Source of the DNA: Akkermansiaceae bacterium
Lineage (GTDB): Bacteria; Verrucomicrobiota; Verrucomicrobiia; Verrucomicrobiales; Akkermansiaceae
NCBI GenBank assembly: GCA_030725745.1
Contig: JANRFH010000051.1
Span: 1-59,887, forward strand
DNA length: 59,887 nt
Direction: 5' to 3'
Made by a program: the position numbers and the translations under genes. Below, piece after piece: positions 26,102 to 34,753 of the stretch. The first letter of the stretch is position 1, and each line of letters begins with the position of its first letter. The notes under the pieces are model-generated. The model was not told the origin of the DNA, ran no database searches, and was given only the letters and a program-made list of their open reading frames with translations.

Positions 26102-26797
26102 TCAGCAACCCTCCGGTGAATACGCATAGCCCAGTCCCCTGCGCGTCGTGATCAACTCCTCCGCCCCAGCTTTCGCCGCACGCAGCTTCGCACGCAGCGA
26201 TTTCACATGCGCATCCACTGTCCGATCCGTCACCGCCCCCGGATCATCCCAGGCATGTTCCAGCAGCTGATCCCGCGAGAAAACCTGTTCCGGATGCCTA
26301 ATCAACACCGAAGCCAACTTAAACTCATGCGCCGTAAGATCCAACCGCACCCCGCCACAAATAATCCGCTTCGAGCTATTATCCAAACTCAACCCTGAAA
26401 CCTCCCCGCTCTCCGCTTTCTTCTCCACCACACCTCCCGAACTCCTCCGCAAAATCGCCCGCACACGCGCCGCCACCTCCCTCGGTGAAAACGGCTTCGT
26501 CACATAATCGTCCCCACCAATTTCCAAGCCCAGCACCCGATCCAGTTCGTCATCCCTCGCCGTCAGGAAAAGGATAGGAATCTCCCATTTCTCACGCAGT
26601 TTCCGGCAAAGCTCAAACCCTGTCATATCCGGCAGCCCCACATCCAGAATCGCCAGATCATGCGGCGCACCCGCCTGCATCTCCAGCGCTTCCGCCCCCG
26701 TCAGCACATGATTCACCTCATGGCATTCCCCGGTCAGCGCATACACCAAGGTATCCGCAATCGCAGGCTCATCTTCTACCAAAAGGATCCGTGGCAC
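26102..26797 (-). CDS. creB: Response regulator CreB
   Basis: 231 residues, OmpR/PhoB class. The receiver domain has acidic residues in LLVEDEP, the phospho-acceptor Asp in ILDVGLPD, Thr in FLTARD and Lys in VTKPFSP. The C-terminal winged helix (LDLTAHEFKLASVLIRHPEQVFSRDQLLEHAW) binds DNA. Start is a GTG; MPRILLVEDE is the normal N-terminus. A fragment of this gene's 5' end is duplicated at 30266-30351. Confidence 0.92.
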   Translation of the reverse strand: MPRILLVEDEPAIADTLVYALTGECHEVNHVLTGAEALEMQAGAPHDLAILDVGLPDMTGFELCRKLREKWEIPILFLTARDDELDRVLGLEIGGDDYVTKPFSPREVAARVRAILRRSSGGVVEKKAESGEVSGLSLDNSSKRIICGGVRLDLTAHEFKLASVLIRHPEQVFSRDQLLEHAWDDPGAVTDRTVDAHVKSLRAKLRAAKAGAEELITTRRGLGYAYSPEGC

Positions 26798-26868
26798 CCC
26801 CGCATCCTAAGAGAAATTTTCCGCTGCGGTAGGAGAAAAATGAAGGCGGATTTGATGGTGGGGGAATA

Positions 26869-26950
26869 TTACAATGAAGCGCCTCTGCCCCCGATGAAAC
26901 CCGGTACCATTTTCGGGGGTAATGCGTGATGCGACTCCTTACCTCGAACA
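26869..26950 (+). repeat. Dispersed element, copy 1 (creB / pilus-ATPase gap)
   Basis: Contains the hairpin-forming CCCCCGATGAAA...ATTTTCGGGGG (26889-26919) and then AATGCGTGATGCGACTCCT (26921-26939). A second, inverted copy lies at 30057-30132. The rest of the gap 26798-27066 shows a T-rich stretch at 26996-27010 but no clear promoter. Confidence 0.5.
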
Positions 26951-27066
26951 GACCCCGAACAATGTATTGGCTTTGTTAAATCTTCGTAAGTCGGTCTTTT
27001 TCTTTTCATTCGCCGAACCAATGGCCTAGGGTTCTCAGCTAGAGTTCCAAATTCAATCCACCTTTC

Positions 27067-28116
27067 ATGGACAACGCCCTTCACCAGCTTATTCGAGACG
27101 CATTCCGCTATGAATCGACGGATGTGTTCCTCGTCGAGGGCGAGCCGCCCCGCATCCGTCGGGAGGGGAATGTGGTCGTGCTGCATCCGGGACCCATACC
27201 GCGCACCGGGTTGGAGGATCTTTGGAAAAGCTGTGGGGTCGATCACGAGACAGTGAAGGAAACCGATGTTTCCTGGCAGATCCCGGAAGGCAGTCGGTTG
27301 CGTGTCAATCTCTACCATACGCTTGATCGTCTCGCCGCCGTTCTCCGCCCCATCAATAGCGAGATTCCGGATCTCGCCGAGCTCTGCATGCCAGCGGAAA
27401 TTCTCCAATCTTGGATGCAGCGTAAAAATGGTCTCATCCTCGTCACGGGTCCTACCGGATCTGGAAAATCCACCACCGTCGCCTCCTGCCTGAACTGGGT
27501 GAATCAGCACATGTGCCGACATATCGTCACCTTGGAAGATCCCATCGAATTTCTCTTCGAAAGCGATAACTCACTCTTCTCCCAACGCGAGATCCGGCTT
27601 GATTCCAAAGACTTTGCTACCGGCCTTCGCTCTGCTCTTCGCCAGAGTCCCGATGTGCTTTTCATCGGGGAAATCCGCGACGCGGAAACTGCGGAAACTG
27701 CGCTCCATGCCGCAGAGACAGGCCACCTTGTCGTCTCCACAATGCATAGCAGTAGTGTAGTGGAAACGGTGGATCGCTTTACTCACCTCCTCGGCTGCGG
27801 AGGAGGCGGTGCCCTTCATTTGCTCGCATCTCAGTTAATCGGAGTCATGTCCCAGCAGCTTCTCCCCAAGGCAGGCGGTGGACTTTTCCCCGCACTCGAA
27901 TACTTCCAAAACGAGGCAGCCACCCGCCGCTGGATCCTCGAATCCCGTATGGCCGATCTGCAGGATCACTTTTCCAATTCCGGCTCCACCTCGAACTGCT
28001 CCTCCCTCGACTATCTCGTCGCCTCAGTAAAACAGGGATACCTTGAACTCGAAGTCGCACGTGGCGCATGCTCGCGTCCGCAGGATCTAGACCGTGCCAT
28101 GCGTGGCATCAGCTAA
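27067..28116 (+). CDS. PilT/PilU-like twitching ATPase
   Basis: 349 residues, a hexameric secretion ATPase of the type IV pilus retraction group. The N-terminal PAS-like domain (LIRDAFRYESTDVFLVEGEPPRIRREG) is followed by Walker A TGPTGSGKST (near residue 130), the Asp box TLEDPIE, Walker B DVLFIGEIRD and the His box STMHSSS. The C-terminus is diverged: the AIRNLIRE segment of PilT is not recognisable (ATRRWILESR instead). It lies 14 bp before a second, more canonical PilT on the same strand, so it may be the PilU-like partner. Confidence 0.85.
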   Translation: MDNALHQLIRDAFRYESTDVFLVEGEPPRIRREGNVVVLHPGPIPRTGLEDLWKSCGVDHETVKETDVSWQIPEGSRLRVNLYHTLDRLAAVLRPINSEIPDLAELCMPAEILQSWMQRKNGLILVTGPTGSGKSTTVASCLNWVNQHMCRHIVTLEDPIEFLFESDNSLFSQREIRLDSKDFATGLRSALRQSPDVLFIGEIRDAETAETALHAAETGHLVVSTMHSSSVVETVDRFTHLLGCGGGGALHLLASQLIGVMSQQLLPKAGGGLFPALEYFQNEAATRRWILESRMADLQDHFSNSGSTSNCSSLDYLVASVKQGYLELEVARGACSRPQDLDRAMRGIS

Positions 28117-28130
28117 AAACCACACGACTC

Positions 28131-29222
28131 ATGCCACGCGAAATTACCGAATATCTGCGAGAAACCATCGAGAGGGGAGGCTCCGACTTTCACCTCAGTG
28201 CATACGCTCCCGCTTGCGCCCGCGTGAACGGTTCCCTCGTCTCCCTAGATGATGAATCGCTCGATCCCGCAAGCGTCCGGAGTCTCATTCTTGACACACT
28301 CACTGAGTCGCAACGTTCTACCCTAGAGGATGAAAAGGAGCTCGATTACGCACTTCAGGTCGCAGGCGTGGGACGTTTCCGAGGGAACGTCCACATCGTT
28401 CGCGGAAATACGGAGGCTGCATTTCGTTTTATCAGTGAGAAAATTCCGCTTCTGGAAAACCTAGGGCACCTCCCCGTGATCCACGATCTCTGCCGCATCC
28501 GCAGTGGACTCGTGCTCATCACCGGCGTTACCGGATCAGGGAAATCAACCACCCTCGCATCCATGGTGCAGGAAATTTCAAACAGCCGAAACGGGATCAT
28601 CATCACCCTAGAAGACCCCATCGAATACGTCTTCCAACATTCTTCCTGCCTCATCAAACAGCGCGAGGTAGGCAGCGATACCAAGAGTTTCCCCAAAGCC
28701 CTGCGTCAGTGCCTGCGCCAGGATCCGGATGTTATCGTCGTATCCGAGCTACGCGATTTGGAGACGATTCGCATCGCCTTGACCGCTGCGGAAACCGGAC
28801 ACCTCGTGCTAGCGACCCTGCACACCGCGGACGCGCCCCAGACCATTGATCGTCTCGTAGATGTCTTTCCCGGAGATCAGCAGCCTCAGATCGTAACCAT
28901 GTTAGCCAGCGTATTGGAAGGTGTCGTCTGCCAGCGACTCATCCCACGCGCGGATGGGCAGGGGCGCGTGCTCGCCACCGAAGTCATGCGCCCCGGCCAT
29001 GGCATCCGCGCCTGCATCCGGGATCAAAAACTCGAACAACTCGTCGGCCTCATGGAGATCGGAGCCAAGGACGGCAACCACACCATCGACGAAAGCATTG
29101 CAAACCTCCTTAACGCCGGGCTTATTTCCCGCGAGGAAGCCATCTTCAATTGCCGCGAGCGGCGCATTTTCGAAGAAGCCCCCAAGCCAAAACCCAAACC
29201 AAAGTCCATCTGGACAAGCTGA
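28131..29222 (+). CDS. pilT: PilT-type pilus retraction ATPase
   Basis: 363 residues from the ATG at 28131. It drives disassembly of type IV pili at the inner membrane. Motifs are GGSDFHLS, Walker A TGVTGSGKST, Asp box TLEDPIEYVF, Walker B DPDVIVVSELRD, His box TLHTADAPQTIDR and a PilT-like C-terminus (GIRACIRDQKLEQLVGLMEIG). The residue before the Walker B Glu is Ser rather than the usual Gly (SELRD for GEMRD). No other pilus structural gene is in the window. Confidence 0.88.
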   Translation: MPREITEYLRETIERGGSDFHLSAYAPACARVNGSLVSLDDESLDPASVRSLILDTLTESQRSTLEDEKELDYALQVAGVGRFRGNVHIVRGNTEAAFRFISEKIPLLENLGHLPVIHDLCRIRSGLVLITGVTGSGKSTTLASMVQEISNSRNGIIITLEDPIEYVFQHSSCLIKQREVGSDTKSFPKALRQCLRQDPDVIVVSELRDLETIRIALTAAETGHLVLATLHTADAPQTIDRLVDVFPGDQQPQIVTMLASVLEGVVCQRLIPRADGQGRVLATEVMRPGHGIRACIRDQKLEQLVGLMEIGAKDGNHTIDESIANLLNAGLISREEAIFNCRERRIFEEAPKPKPKPKSIWTS

Positions 29223-29234
29223 TTCGCCCCAATC

Positions 29235-29936
29235 ATGAACCTGCGTTACATTCTTACCCGCGCCGCAGCGGCCATCCTTATCATTGTCGTCGCACTCTAC
29301 AGCATCGACTATTTGAAGAAAAAACAGCGACTCGGCGCCATCGTCTCCGAGCTAAAATCGCTCTCCAGCGATAGCTCCTTCTTCCGCCAGTTCTCTGCAG
29401 CTGATGCGGAAAAATCCCTGATCCGCGCCATCGGTCTCATCGCCGAGGCGAACAAGCTCGGCCTCGATCCTGAAGCTGCCATCGATCAGGGACTCGGCAT
29501 TAAGAAAAAATATTTTAACTCCGATGACGACAAGGAGCCAACCTATCGCGAGCAGCTGATCCGTTCCACCCTTCGCTCGAATTACGAGAACTTCCGAAAG
29601 CTCGGCTACACACCTGATTTCTATACTCTGGAGAGCTTCGAAATAGGTGAACTCCCTCCAGTCCGCAACGGCCCCCTCCAGGGTAGCATGGCAGAGGTCG
29701 GCACAATCATTGATTCCGCTCTCTCGCCCGGTCTCGATACCGTTCTCGCCAATCTCGAAATCCGCCCCATTCGGGAAAAAGGCAAGCCGCTGACTGATGT
29801 TGAAATCGCCATTGCGAAGAAGCTCGCAGTCGATCTTGAAGAGGCCGGCGTCATCGAGGAGATCGCTTTCCTCCGAATCCAATCCAATCTATCCGGAGAG
29901 AAAAAAGCAGAAGAGGCTGAATCGATGGAGGAGTAG
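29235..29936 (+). CDS. Small membrane-anchored protein linked to pilT genes
   Basis: 233 residues. One N-terminal transmembrane helix (about residues 8-26) is followed by a charged, helical soluble domain and an acidic C-terminus (EKKAEEAESMEE). No known domain recognised. It follows pilT by 12 bp on the same strand, so co-transcription and a link to pilus function are likely but unproven. Confidence 0.6.
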   Translation: MNLRYILTRAAAAILIIVVALYSIDYLKKKQRLGAIVSELKSLSSDSSFFRQFSAADAEKSLIRAIGLIAEANKLGLDPEAAIDQGLGIKKKYFNSDDDKEPTYREQLIRSTLRSNYENFRKLGYTPDFYTLESFEIGELPPVRNGPLQGSMAEVGTIIDSALSPGLDTVLANLEIRPIREKGKPLTDVEIAIAKKLAVDLEEAGVIEEIAFLRIQSNLSGEKKAEEAESMEE

Positions 29937-30056
29937 ATAAATCTACTTCTCGCAAATGGCTTCCTCGGCGTGATTACTGAACCCGAACTCCCTCATCCAC
30001 TTTGCGGAAGCTTCCCTATCCTGTGTGAGCGGCTGCAAAGATCCGGCTCCTTTGCA

Positions 30057-30132
30057 TGTTCGGGCTCAGGAGTCGCATCACGCATTTTCCGCGCAAATCA
30101 TCCGGGGCAGATCTGGTCGCATTGCAACATTT
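30057..30132 (-). repeat. Dispersed element, copy 2 (inverted relative to copy 1)
   Basis: AGGAGTCGCATCACGCATT at 30068-30086 is the exact reverse complement of 26921-26939. Similarity continues on both sides (CCCGAACA; ATCCGGGGCAGATC; TTGCAACATT) with small gaps; the G/C hairpin of copy 1 is mostly deleted. It lies in a gene-free stretch (29937-30618). Confidence 0.5.
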
Positions 30133-30265
30133 CGTTCAGTTCGTGGATTTTTCATAGGATCATTTTCTCCGTTCCGAAAGCCCCTACCAGTCGGCTCAAG
30201 CTTCAGATATGACCCATCGCCCATCGCTCCGGCAAAAGCGCGGCGGCCACCAGCACCTTCCCTGC

Positions 30266-30351
30266 ATCACCTCATGGCACTCCCCCTCCAACACATACAC
30301 CAAGGTATCCGCAATCGCAGGCTCATCTTCTACCTAAAGGATCCGTGGCAT
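30266..30351 (-). pseudogene. Fragment of creB 5' end with an internal stop
   Basis: The first 28 or so codons of creB are duplicated here: 55 of 56 bases matching 26741-26796 are identical. The start is ATG where creB has GTG, and the sixth codon is TAG where creB has TTG, so MPRIL is followed by a stop. Similarity ends soon after the GECHEV codons. Too short to encode a receiver domain; a non-functional duplicate. Confidence 0.75.
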
Positions 30352-30462
30352 CCCCACAGCAGTAGCAGAAAAGCCCGGATATCAATGCCGCCGAAATAGT
30401 CACGACATTGCTTCATACTTATCCATTCCTCCGCAAATTCTACCGCATCGAGTGGCACAGCC

Positions 30463-30552
30463 ACCGGTGAGTGTCGGCAGCCTCCTTATCCTCCGCTGTG
30501 GACAGCAGGCTGTCTCACGGAAAGCGGCAGCAGGCTGCCGACACTCACCGGT
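30463..30552. repeat. REP-like inverted repeat with 21-bp perfect arms
   Basis: The arm at 30463-30483 (CCGGTGAGTGTCGGCAGCCT plus a leading A) pairs perfectly with 30532-30552. The 48-base interior repeats parts of it (CAGCAGGCTG twice). It sits downstream of rbfA and could stop or stabilise that transcript. No REP-associated transposase is nearby. Confidence 0.65.
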
Positions 30553-30618
30553 CTTCAACTTCTCATCGCTTCTTGCAGCAGCGGCCAATTGATACGCTAC
30601 CCACACTGACGGAAGAAA

Positions 30619-30978
30619 TCAGTCTTCCTCTTCCGCCGGAGCCTTCGGAAGTTTATCCACCTCTTCGAGGAGGTTCACGATCTCCACTCCGCGCACTGCG
30701 GAATTATCATGACGGAAAGTGAGAACCGGAGTCGATTTCAGCACCACGCGTTTCATCACCGCTTTCTGGATGGATCCGTGCGCCTTATTGAGCTTTTCAA
30801 TAACAGGAGCGGCTGCACCACCGATCACGCCGATCCAGACTTTTCCTTCTTTCAGATCCTGAGTCACATCCACAGAGCTGACCGTGACCATTCTGCCACT
30901 CCACTCGTAATCATGCTGGATCACCGTGGAAATTTCACGGCGAAGCAGTTCGTTCACTCTATCGATGCGGCGGGACAT
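30619..30978 (-). CDS. rbfA: Ribosome-binding factor A
   Basis: 119 residues. A KH-type protein that binds the 30S subunit during late 16S maturation. The N-terminus MSRRIDRVNELLRREISTVI and VTVSSVDVTQDLKEGKVWIGV are characteristic. I chose the ATG at 30978; an upstream in-frame ATG-like start would run through the inverted repeat. It follows infB in the conserved nusA-infB-rbfA order and ends in an acidic tail. Confidence 0.92.
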   Translation of the reverse strand: MSRRIDRVNELLRREISTVIQHDYEWSGRMVTVSSVDVTQDLKEGKVWIGVIGGAAAPVIEKLNKAHGSIQKAVMKRVVLKSTPVLTFRHDNSAVRGVEIVNLLEEVDKLPKAPAEEED

Positions 30979-30990
30979 GGTTTGGTAAAT

Positions 30991-31073
30991 GCTGAAATTC
31001 TGAAAAACTGAAAAGCTGAAATGGTTCCGAACTGCCAAAAAATTTCAGCATTTCAGTTTTTCAGCATTTCAGC
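30991..31073. repeat. 32-bp inverted repeat of CTGAAA phrases between infB and rbfA
   Basis: The arm 30991-31022 (GCTGAAATTCTGAAAAACTG and on) pairs with 31042-31073 with two mismatches around a 19-base loop. Each arm is four copies of a 7-8 base phrase CTGAAA(A/T). It sits in the transcript just before the rbfA start and could control translation or act as a partial terminator. Confidence 0.7.
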
Positions 31074-31082
31074 TTTTACCCA

Positions 31083-33221
31083 TTAGAGTTCCTGAGCGTA
31101 TTTCTCGAGTTTGTAGCACTCGATGATGTCGCCTTCCTCGTAATCGTTGAATTCGCCGAGGCGGATGCCGCATTCGAAGTTCGTGCGGACTTCCTCGACC
31201 TCTTCGTGGAAGCGGCGGAGTGTGGACATCTTGCCGTCGAAGACGGGGACGCCTCCGCGGATGACGCGGGCGTGCGCCTTGCGGTGCACCTTGCCGTCGG
31301 TGATGAAACATCCGGCAGCCTTGCCCTTGTTGACCTTGAAAACCTGGCGGCACTCGGCATGGCCCATGATGGATTCGCGGGTGAGAGGATCGAGAAGACC
31401 CAGCATCGCTTCGCGCACCTGATCGATGAGTTCGTAAACGATCGAGTAGAGCTTGATCTCAACGCCGGCGGCCTTGGAGGATTTCACCGCCTTGGCATCC
31501 ACCTTGACGTTGAAACCGATGACCACCGCTTCCGAAGAAGCTGCATAAGCGATGTCCGATTCGGTGATCGGCCCCGCAGCGGCGGTGATGAACTGGGTTT
31601 CTACCTTGTCGGATTCGATGGCCTCGATGGCCTTCTTAATCGCTTCGACCGAGCCCTGCACATCGCACTTGAGGATGATCTTGAGCTGATTCTTTTCGCC
31701 GCCGTCGTTGACCCTGGAGAACAGATCCTCCATGCGGTTTTTATGCTGCGGCTTGAGACGCTTGAGGCGGAGCTCATCTTGGCGCTCCGTGGCAAGTGAC
31801 TTGGCCTCGCGTTCGGTCTTCATCTCGGTGAGATGGTCGCCGACGTTCGGGAGCTCTTCGAATCCGATGACTTCCACGGGCATGCCGGGAAGGGCGCATT
31901 TGACCGGCTGGCCGAGGTCGTTGATGAGCGAGCGGACTTTTCCAGAGAACGGGCCGCAGATGAATGGTGTGCCGACTTTGAGCGTTCCGGCTTCCACGAT
32001 GACCGTGGCAGTCGTTCCGCGACCCGGGACAACCCGCGCCTCGATTACGCCTGCACGTGTCGTAGCCTTTGGATTCGCTTTGAGTTCAAGAACCTCTGCC
32101 TGAAGCACGATGAGTTCGAGAAGATCGTCCATTCCATCGCCCTTGAGCGCGGAAATGCATGCAAATTCGGTGTCGCCACCGTAATCCACGGTCTGGAGTC
32201 CGATTTCCGCGAGCTGTGATTTCACCCGATCCACATTGGCAGCAGGAAGATCGCACTTGTTGATCGCGATGATGATGGTCTTTTTAGCCTTCTGAGCGTG
32301 CTTGATAGCTTCCTTAGTCTGCGGCATGAGCCCGTCATTAGCGGCAACCACGATGATGGCGATGTCAGTGACGGCGGCTCCGCGCTCGCGCATGTCGGAG
32401 AAAATGGCGTGTCCCGGTGTGTCGAGGAAGGTGATGACCTGGTTGCTGTGCGTCACCTGATAGGCACCGATGTGCTGGGTGATGCCGCCGGCCTCGCCGC
32501 TGACCACCTTGCTCTTCCGGTAGAAGTCGAGGATCGAAGTCTTGCCGTGGTCGACGTGACCCATGATCGTGACGATGGGCGGACGTGTCTTAAGTTCGTC
32601 CTCCGGCTCCTCTTCGGGAAGTTCCGGCTCTTCGATGACCTTCTCTTCCTTGTGGAAACCTTTTTCCTTATCGCGTTTCTCACGTTCGAAATGGAATCCG
32701 TGGATCTCGCACACCTGTGCGGCGATATCAGGCTCAAGCGGCTGGTTGGGCGCAGGAAACACCCCGAGCTTGATCAGATCCGCCATGACTTCGAAAGGCT
32801 TCAAACCCAACCTTGCCGCCAGATCTGGCACTAGGATGGGTGGCTTGATGACAATAAGTTTTGGATCGTCTGACTCATCGCCATCGGAATCATCAGAAGC
32901 GGCAACCGGAGCTGCCGCAGCGACAGGAGCGATGTCCTGACCGCCAACAAGTGACAGATCTTCATCGTCTTTCTCAAGGATCTTGGAAATGCTTCCCAAT
33001 ACCTTTTTCGCCGTGGCGTTCTTTTTTTTCACCTTTGGCTTCTCGTCTTCGGCAAAAAGGTCGAGGGCATTGGCTTTCGCCGCTTCCACTTTGCTGGGCG
33101 CGGTGGTGGCCTCAGCCTCCAATTTCTGGCGCTGCCTGCGTGAAGGCTTCTTTTTGGTGTCATCGATGAGATCGAGGACGTCCTTGGAATCTTCGGTGGA
33201 TTTATCGCTTTTTTTCGGCAT
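31083..33221 (-). CDS. infB: Translation initiation factor IF-2
   Basis: 712 residues from the ATG at 33221, rather short because the charged N-terminal region is brief. The N-domain is followed by the GTPase domain with G1 [10 protein letters not shown]3 DTPGH and G4 NKCD, then domains II, III and IV. It brings initiator tRNA to the 30S subunit. It follows nusA by about 70 bp on the same strand. Confidence 0.96.
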   Translation of the reverse strand: MPKKSDKSTEDSKDVLDLIDDTKKKPSRRQRQKLEAEATTAPSKVEAAKANALDLFAEDEKPKVKKKNATAKKVLGSISKILEKDDEDLSLVGGQDIAPVAAAAPVAASDDSDGDESDDPKLIVIKPPILVPDLAARLGLKPFEVMADLIKLGVFPAPNQPLEPDIAAQVCEIHGFHFEREKRDKEKGFHKEEKVIEEPELPEEEPEDELKTRPPIVTIMGHVDHGKTSILDFYRKSKVVSGEAGGITQHIGAYQVTHSNQVITFLDTPGHAIFSDMRERGAAVTDIAIIVVAANDGLMPQTKEAIKHAQKAKKTIIIAINKCDLPAANVDRVKSQLAEIGLQTVDYGGDTEFACISALKGDGMDDLLELIVLQAEVLELKANPKATTRAGVIEARVVPGRGTTATVIVEAGTLKVGTPFICGPFSGKVRSLINDLGQPVKCALPGMPVEVIGFEELPNVGDHLTEMKTEREAKSLATERQDELRLKRLKPQHKNRMEDLFSRVNDGGEKNQLKIILKCDVQGSVEAIKKAIEAIESDKVETQFITAAAGPITESDIAYAASSEAVVIGFNVKVDAKAVKSSKAAGVEIKLYSIVYELIDQVREAMLGLLDPLTRESIMGHAECRQVFKVNKGKAAGCFITDGKVHRKAHARVIRGGVPVFDGKMSTLRRFHEEVEEVRTNFECGIRLGEFNDYEEGDIIECYKLEKYAQEL

Positions 33222-33290
33222 TCGGCGTTCTTGAGTAGGTATATTCGGCAAATTGTATTTTTGTAAATGTGGGGCTTGCCCACTGATGGA

Positions 33291-34592
33291 TCAGTCTTGG
33301 GCTGCGAGGTCTTCCTCCGCTGGTGCCGCTTCTTCGGCAAGGATGGCTTTGGCACGATCCAAGATCGATGTGGCGGCTTCCTCGTCTATTTCGAGTGCGC
33401 CCGTGAGGAAATCGACAGGCATGTCGATGATCATTTCCGCGCTAACACCTCCGAAGAGAGTAAGCTTTTCAGCAAGTTCATCAGTAATGCCGAGTTGCTC
33501 TCCAAGTGAGTGGGCAACTCCGCCGATCTTCTCCTTGAACTGCTCTTCCTTGGTCTCGTCCTTGCGGACTTGGACATCCCAGCCCATCAGGCGGGAGGAA
33601 AGGCGGGCGTTCTGACCCTTGCGGCCGATGGCTTTGCTGAGATCGTCTTCGCTAACGGTCACGAGAATGACTTTTTCAGCTTCATCAGGAGTGATCGAGA
33701 TAAGTTCGGCTGGCTTAAGCGCCTCGCGGACGAGTTCGCTAGGATCCTCACTCCAACGAATGATATCGACTTTTTCGTTGTTGAGCTCGCGGACGATGTT
33801 TTTCACACGCGCACCACGCATGCCTACACAGGCACCGACAGGATCGACCTTCGGGTCGTTGCTCCAGACGGCGACTTTCGTGCGGAAACCAGCTTCGCGG
33901 GCGATGGCGCGGATATCGACGGTGTGGTCAGAAATCTCGTTTACTTCAGCTTCGAAGAGGCGGCGGACAAAATTCGGATGGCTGCGGGAAAGGATGATTT
34001 CCGGGCCGCGACCTTCGTTCTCAACAGCAAGGACGTAGCAGCGGATGCGGTCACCAATATTGTAATCTTCGCCTTGGACGCGCTCGCGGTTTGGCATGAT
34101 ACCCTCGAATTTTCCGAGATCGATCATCACGTCGTTGCGCTCAAAGCGGCGGACGGTGCCGGAGACTACGTCGCCCGCCCTGTCCTTGAATTCCTCGTAG
34201 ATCATCTCTTTCTCCGCTTGGCGAAGACGCTGCATCATCGTCTGCTTCGCAGTCTGCACGGCGATGCGGCCGAAATCCTTCGGTGTGACATTGAACTCGA
34301 GGGTGCCACCGACCTCGATCTCGGCGTCCTTTTTCTTAGCGAGGGTCACAGGAACCTCGTTGAACTTGTCCTGATGGTCATCATCCGCGACGACGGTGAG
34401 GGATGCGAAAATCTTGGTGTTGCCCTTCTTCGTATCGACCTCGGCGCGCAGGATCTCGATAGCATCAGCACCAGGCACCATTTTTCGATACGCAGAAACG
34501 AAGGAAAACTCGAGCGCGGAGACGATTTTAGCGCGTTCGATTCCTTTTTCTTTTTCGTAAAATTCGATGAGGGCGACGATGTCGTTGGTCAT
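33291..34592 (-). CDS. nusA: Transcription termination/antitermination factor NusA
   Basis: 433 residues. The N-terminal RNA polymerase-binding domain is followed by S1 (GDVVSGTVRRFERNDVMIDLGKFEGIMP), KH1 (VGACVGMRGARVKNIVREL) and KH2 (LSKAIGRKGQNARLSSRLMGW). A short helix-hairpin region and an acidic tail end the protein. In most bacteria rimP lies immediately upstream; here that place is taken by two unknown genes. Confidence 0.95.
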   Translation of the reverse strand: MTNDIVALIEFYEKEKGIERAKIVSALEFSFVSAYRKMVPGADAIEILRAEVDTKKGNTKIFASLTVVADDDHQDKFNEVPVTLAKKKDAEIEVGGTLEFNVTPKDFGRIAVQTAKQTMMQRLRQAEKEMIYEEFKDRAGDVVSGTVRRFERNDVMIDLGKFEGIMPNRERVQGEDYNIGDRIRCYVLAVENEGRGPEIILSRSHPNFVRRLFEAEVNEISDHTVDIRAIAREAGFRTKVAVWSNDPKVDPVGACVGMRGARVKNIVRELNNEKVDIIRWSEDPSELVREALKPAELISITPDEAEKVILVTVSEDDLSKAIGRKGQNARLSSRLMGWDVQVRKDETKEEQFKEKIGGVAHSLGEQLGITDELAEKLTLFGGVSAEMIIDMPVDFLTGALEIDEEAATSILDRAKAILAEEAAPAEEDLAAQD

Positions 34593-34753
34593 GGTGGCAG
34601 GATGGTTGGCTCCGGTGGTTCCGGCGGGTCGTATGAGTGTTCTATAGACGCAAAAGAGTGGGTTTGTGACCCACTCTCCTTTGACAGAGTTTGTTCGTTA
34701 GACGTTTGATAGCCCGGCCACTAGAGCCTTGCAAGCCGAAAGTCCGTGCAGAA

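Noticed and set aside
26889-26940. TPP or other known riboswitch, because of GGGTAATGCG
   Set aside because: No CTGAGA or other required core elements nearby; the match is too short.
26926-27030. Small open frame beginning MRDATP upstream of the pilT-like gene
   Set aside because: The second copy of the same bases at 30057-30132 diverges and stops early in that frame, so the conservation is at DNA or RNA level rather than protein.
30025-30399. Open frame of about 124 codons in the gap after the pilT cluster
   Set aside because: Part of it is the antisense of the creB fragment and the rest has no protein-like features.
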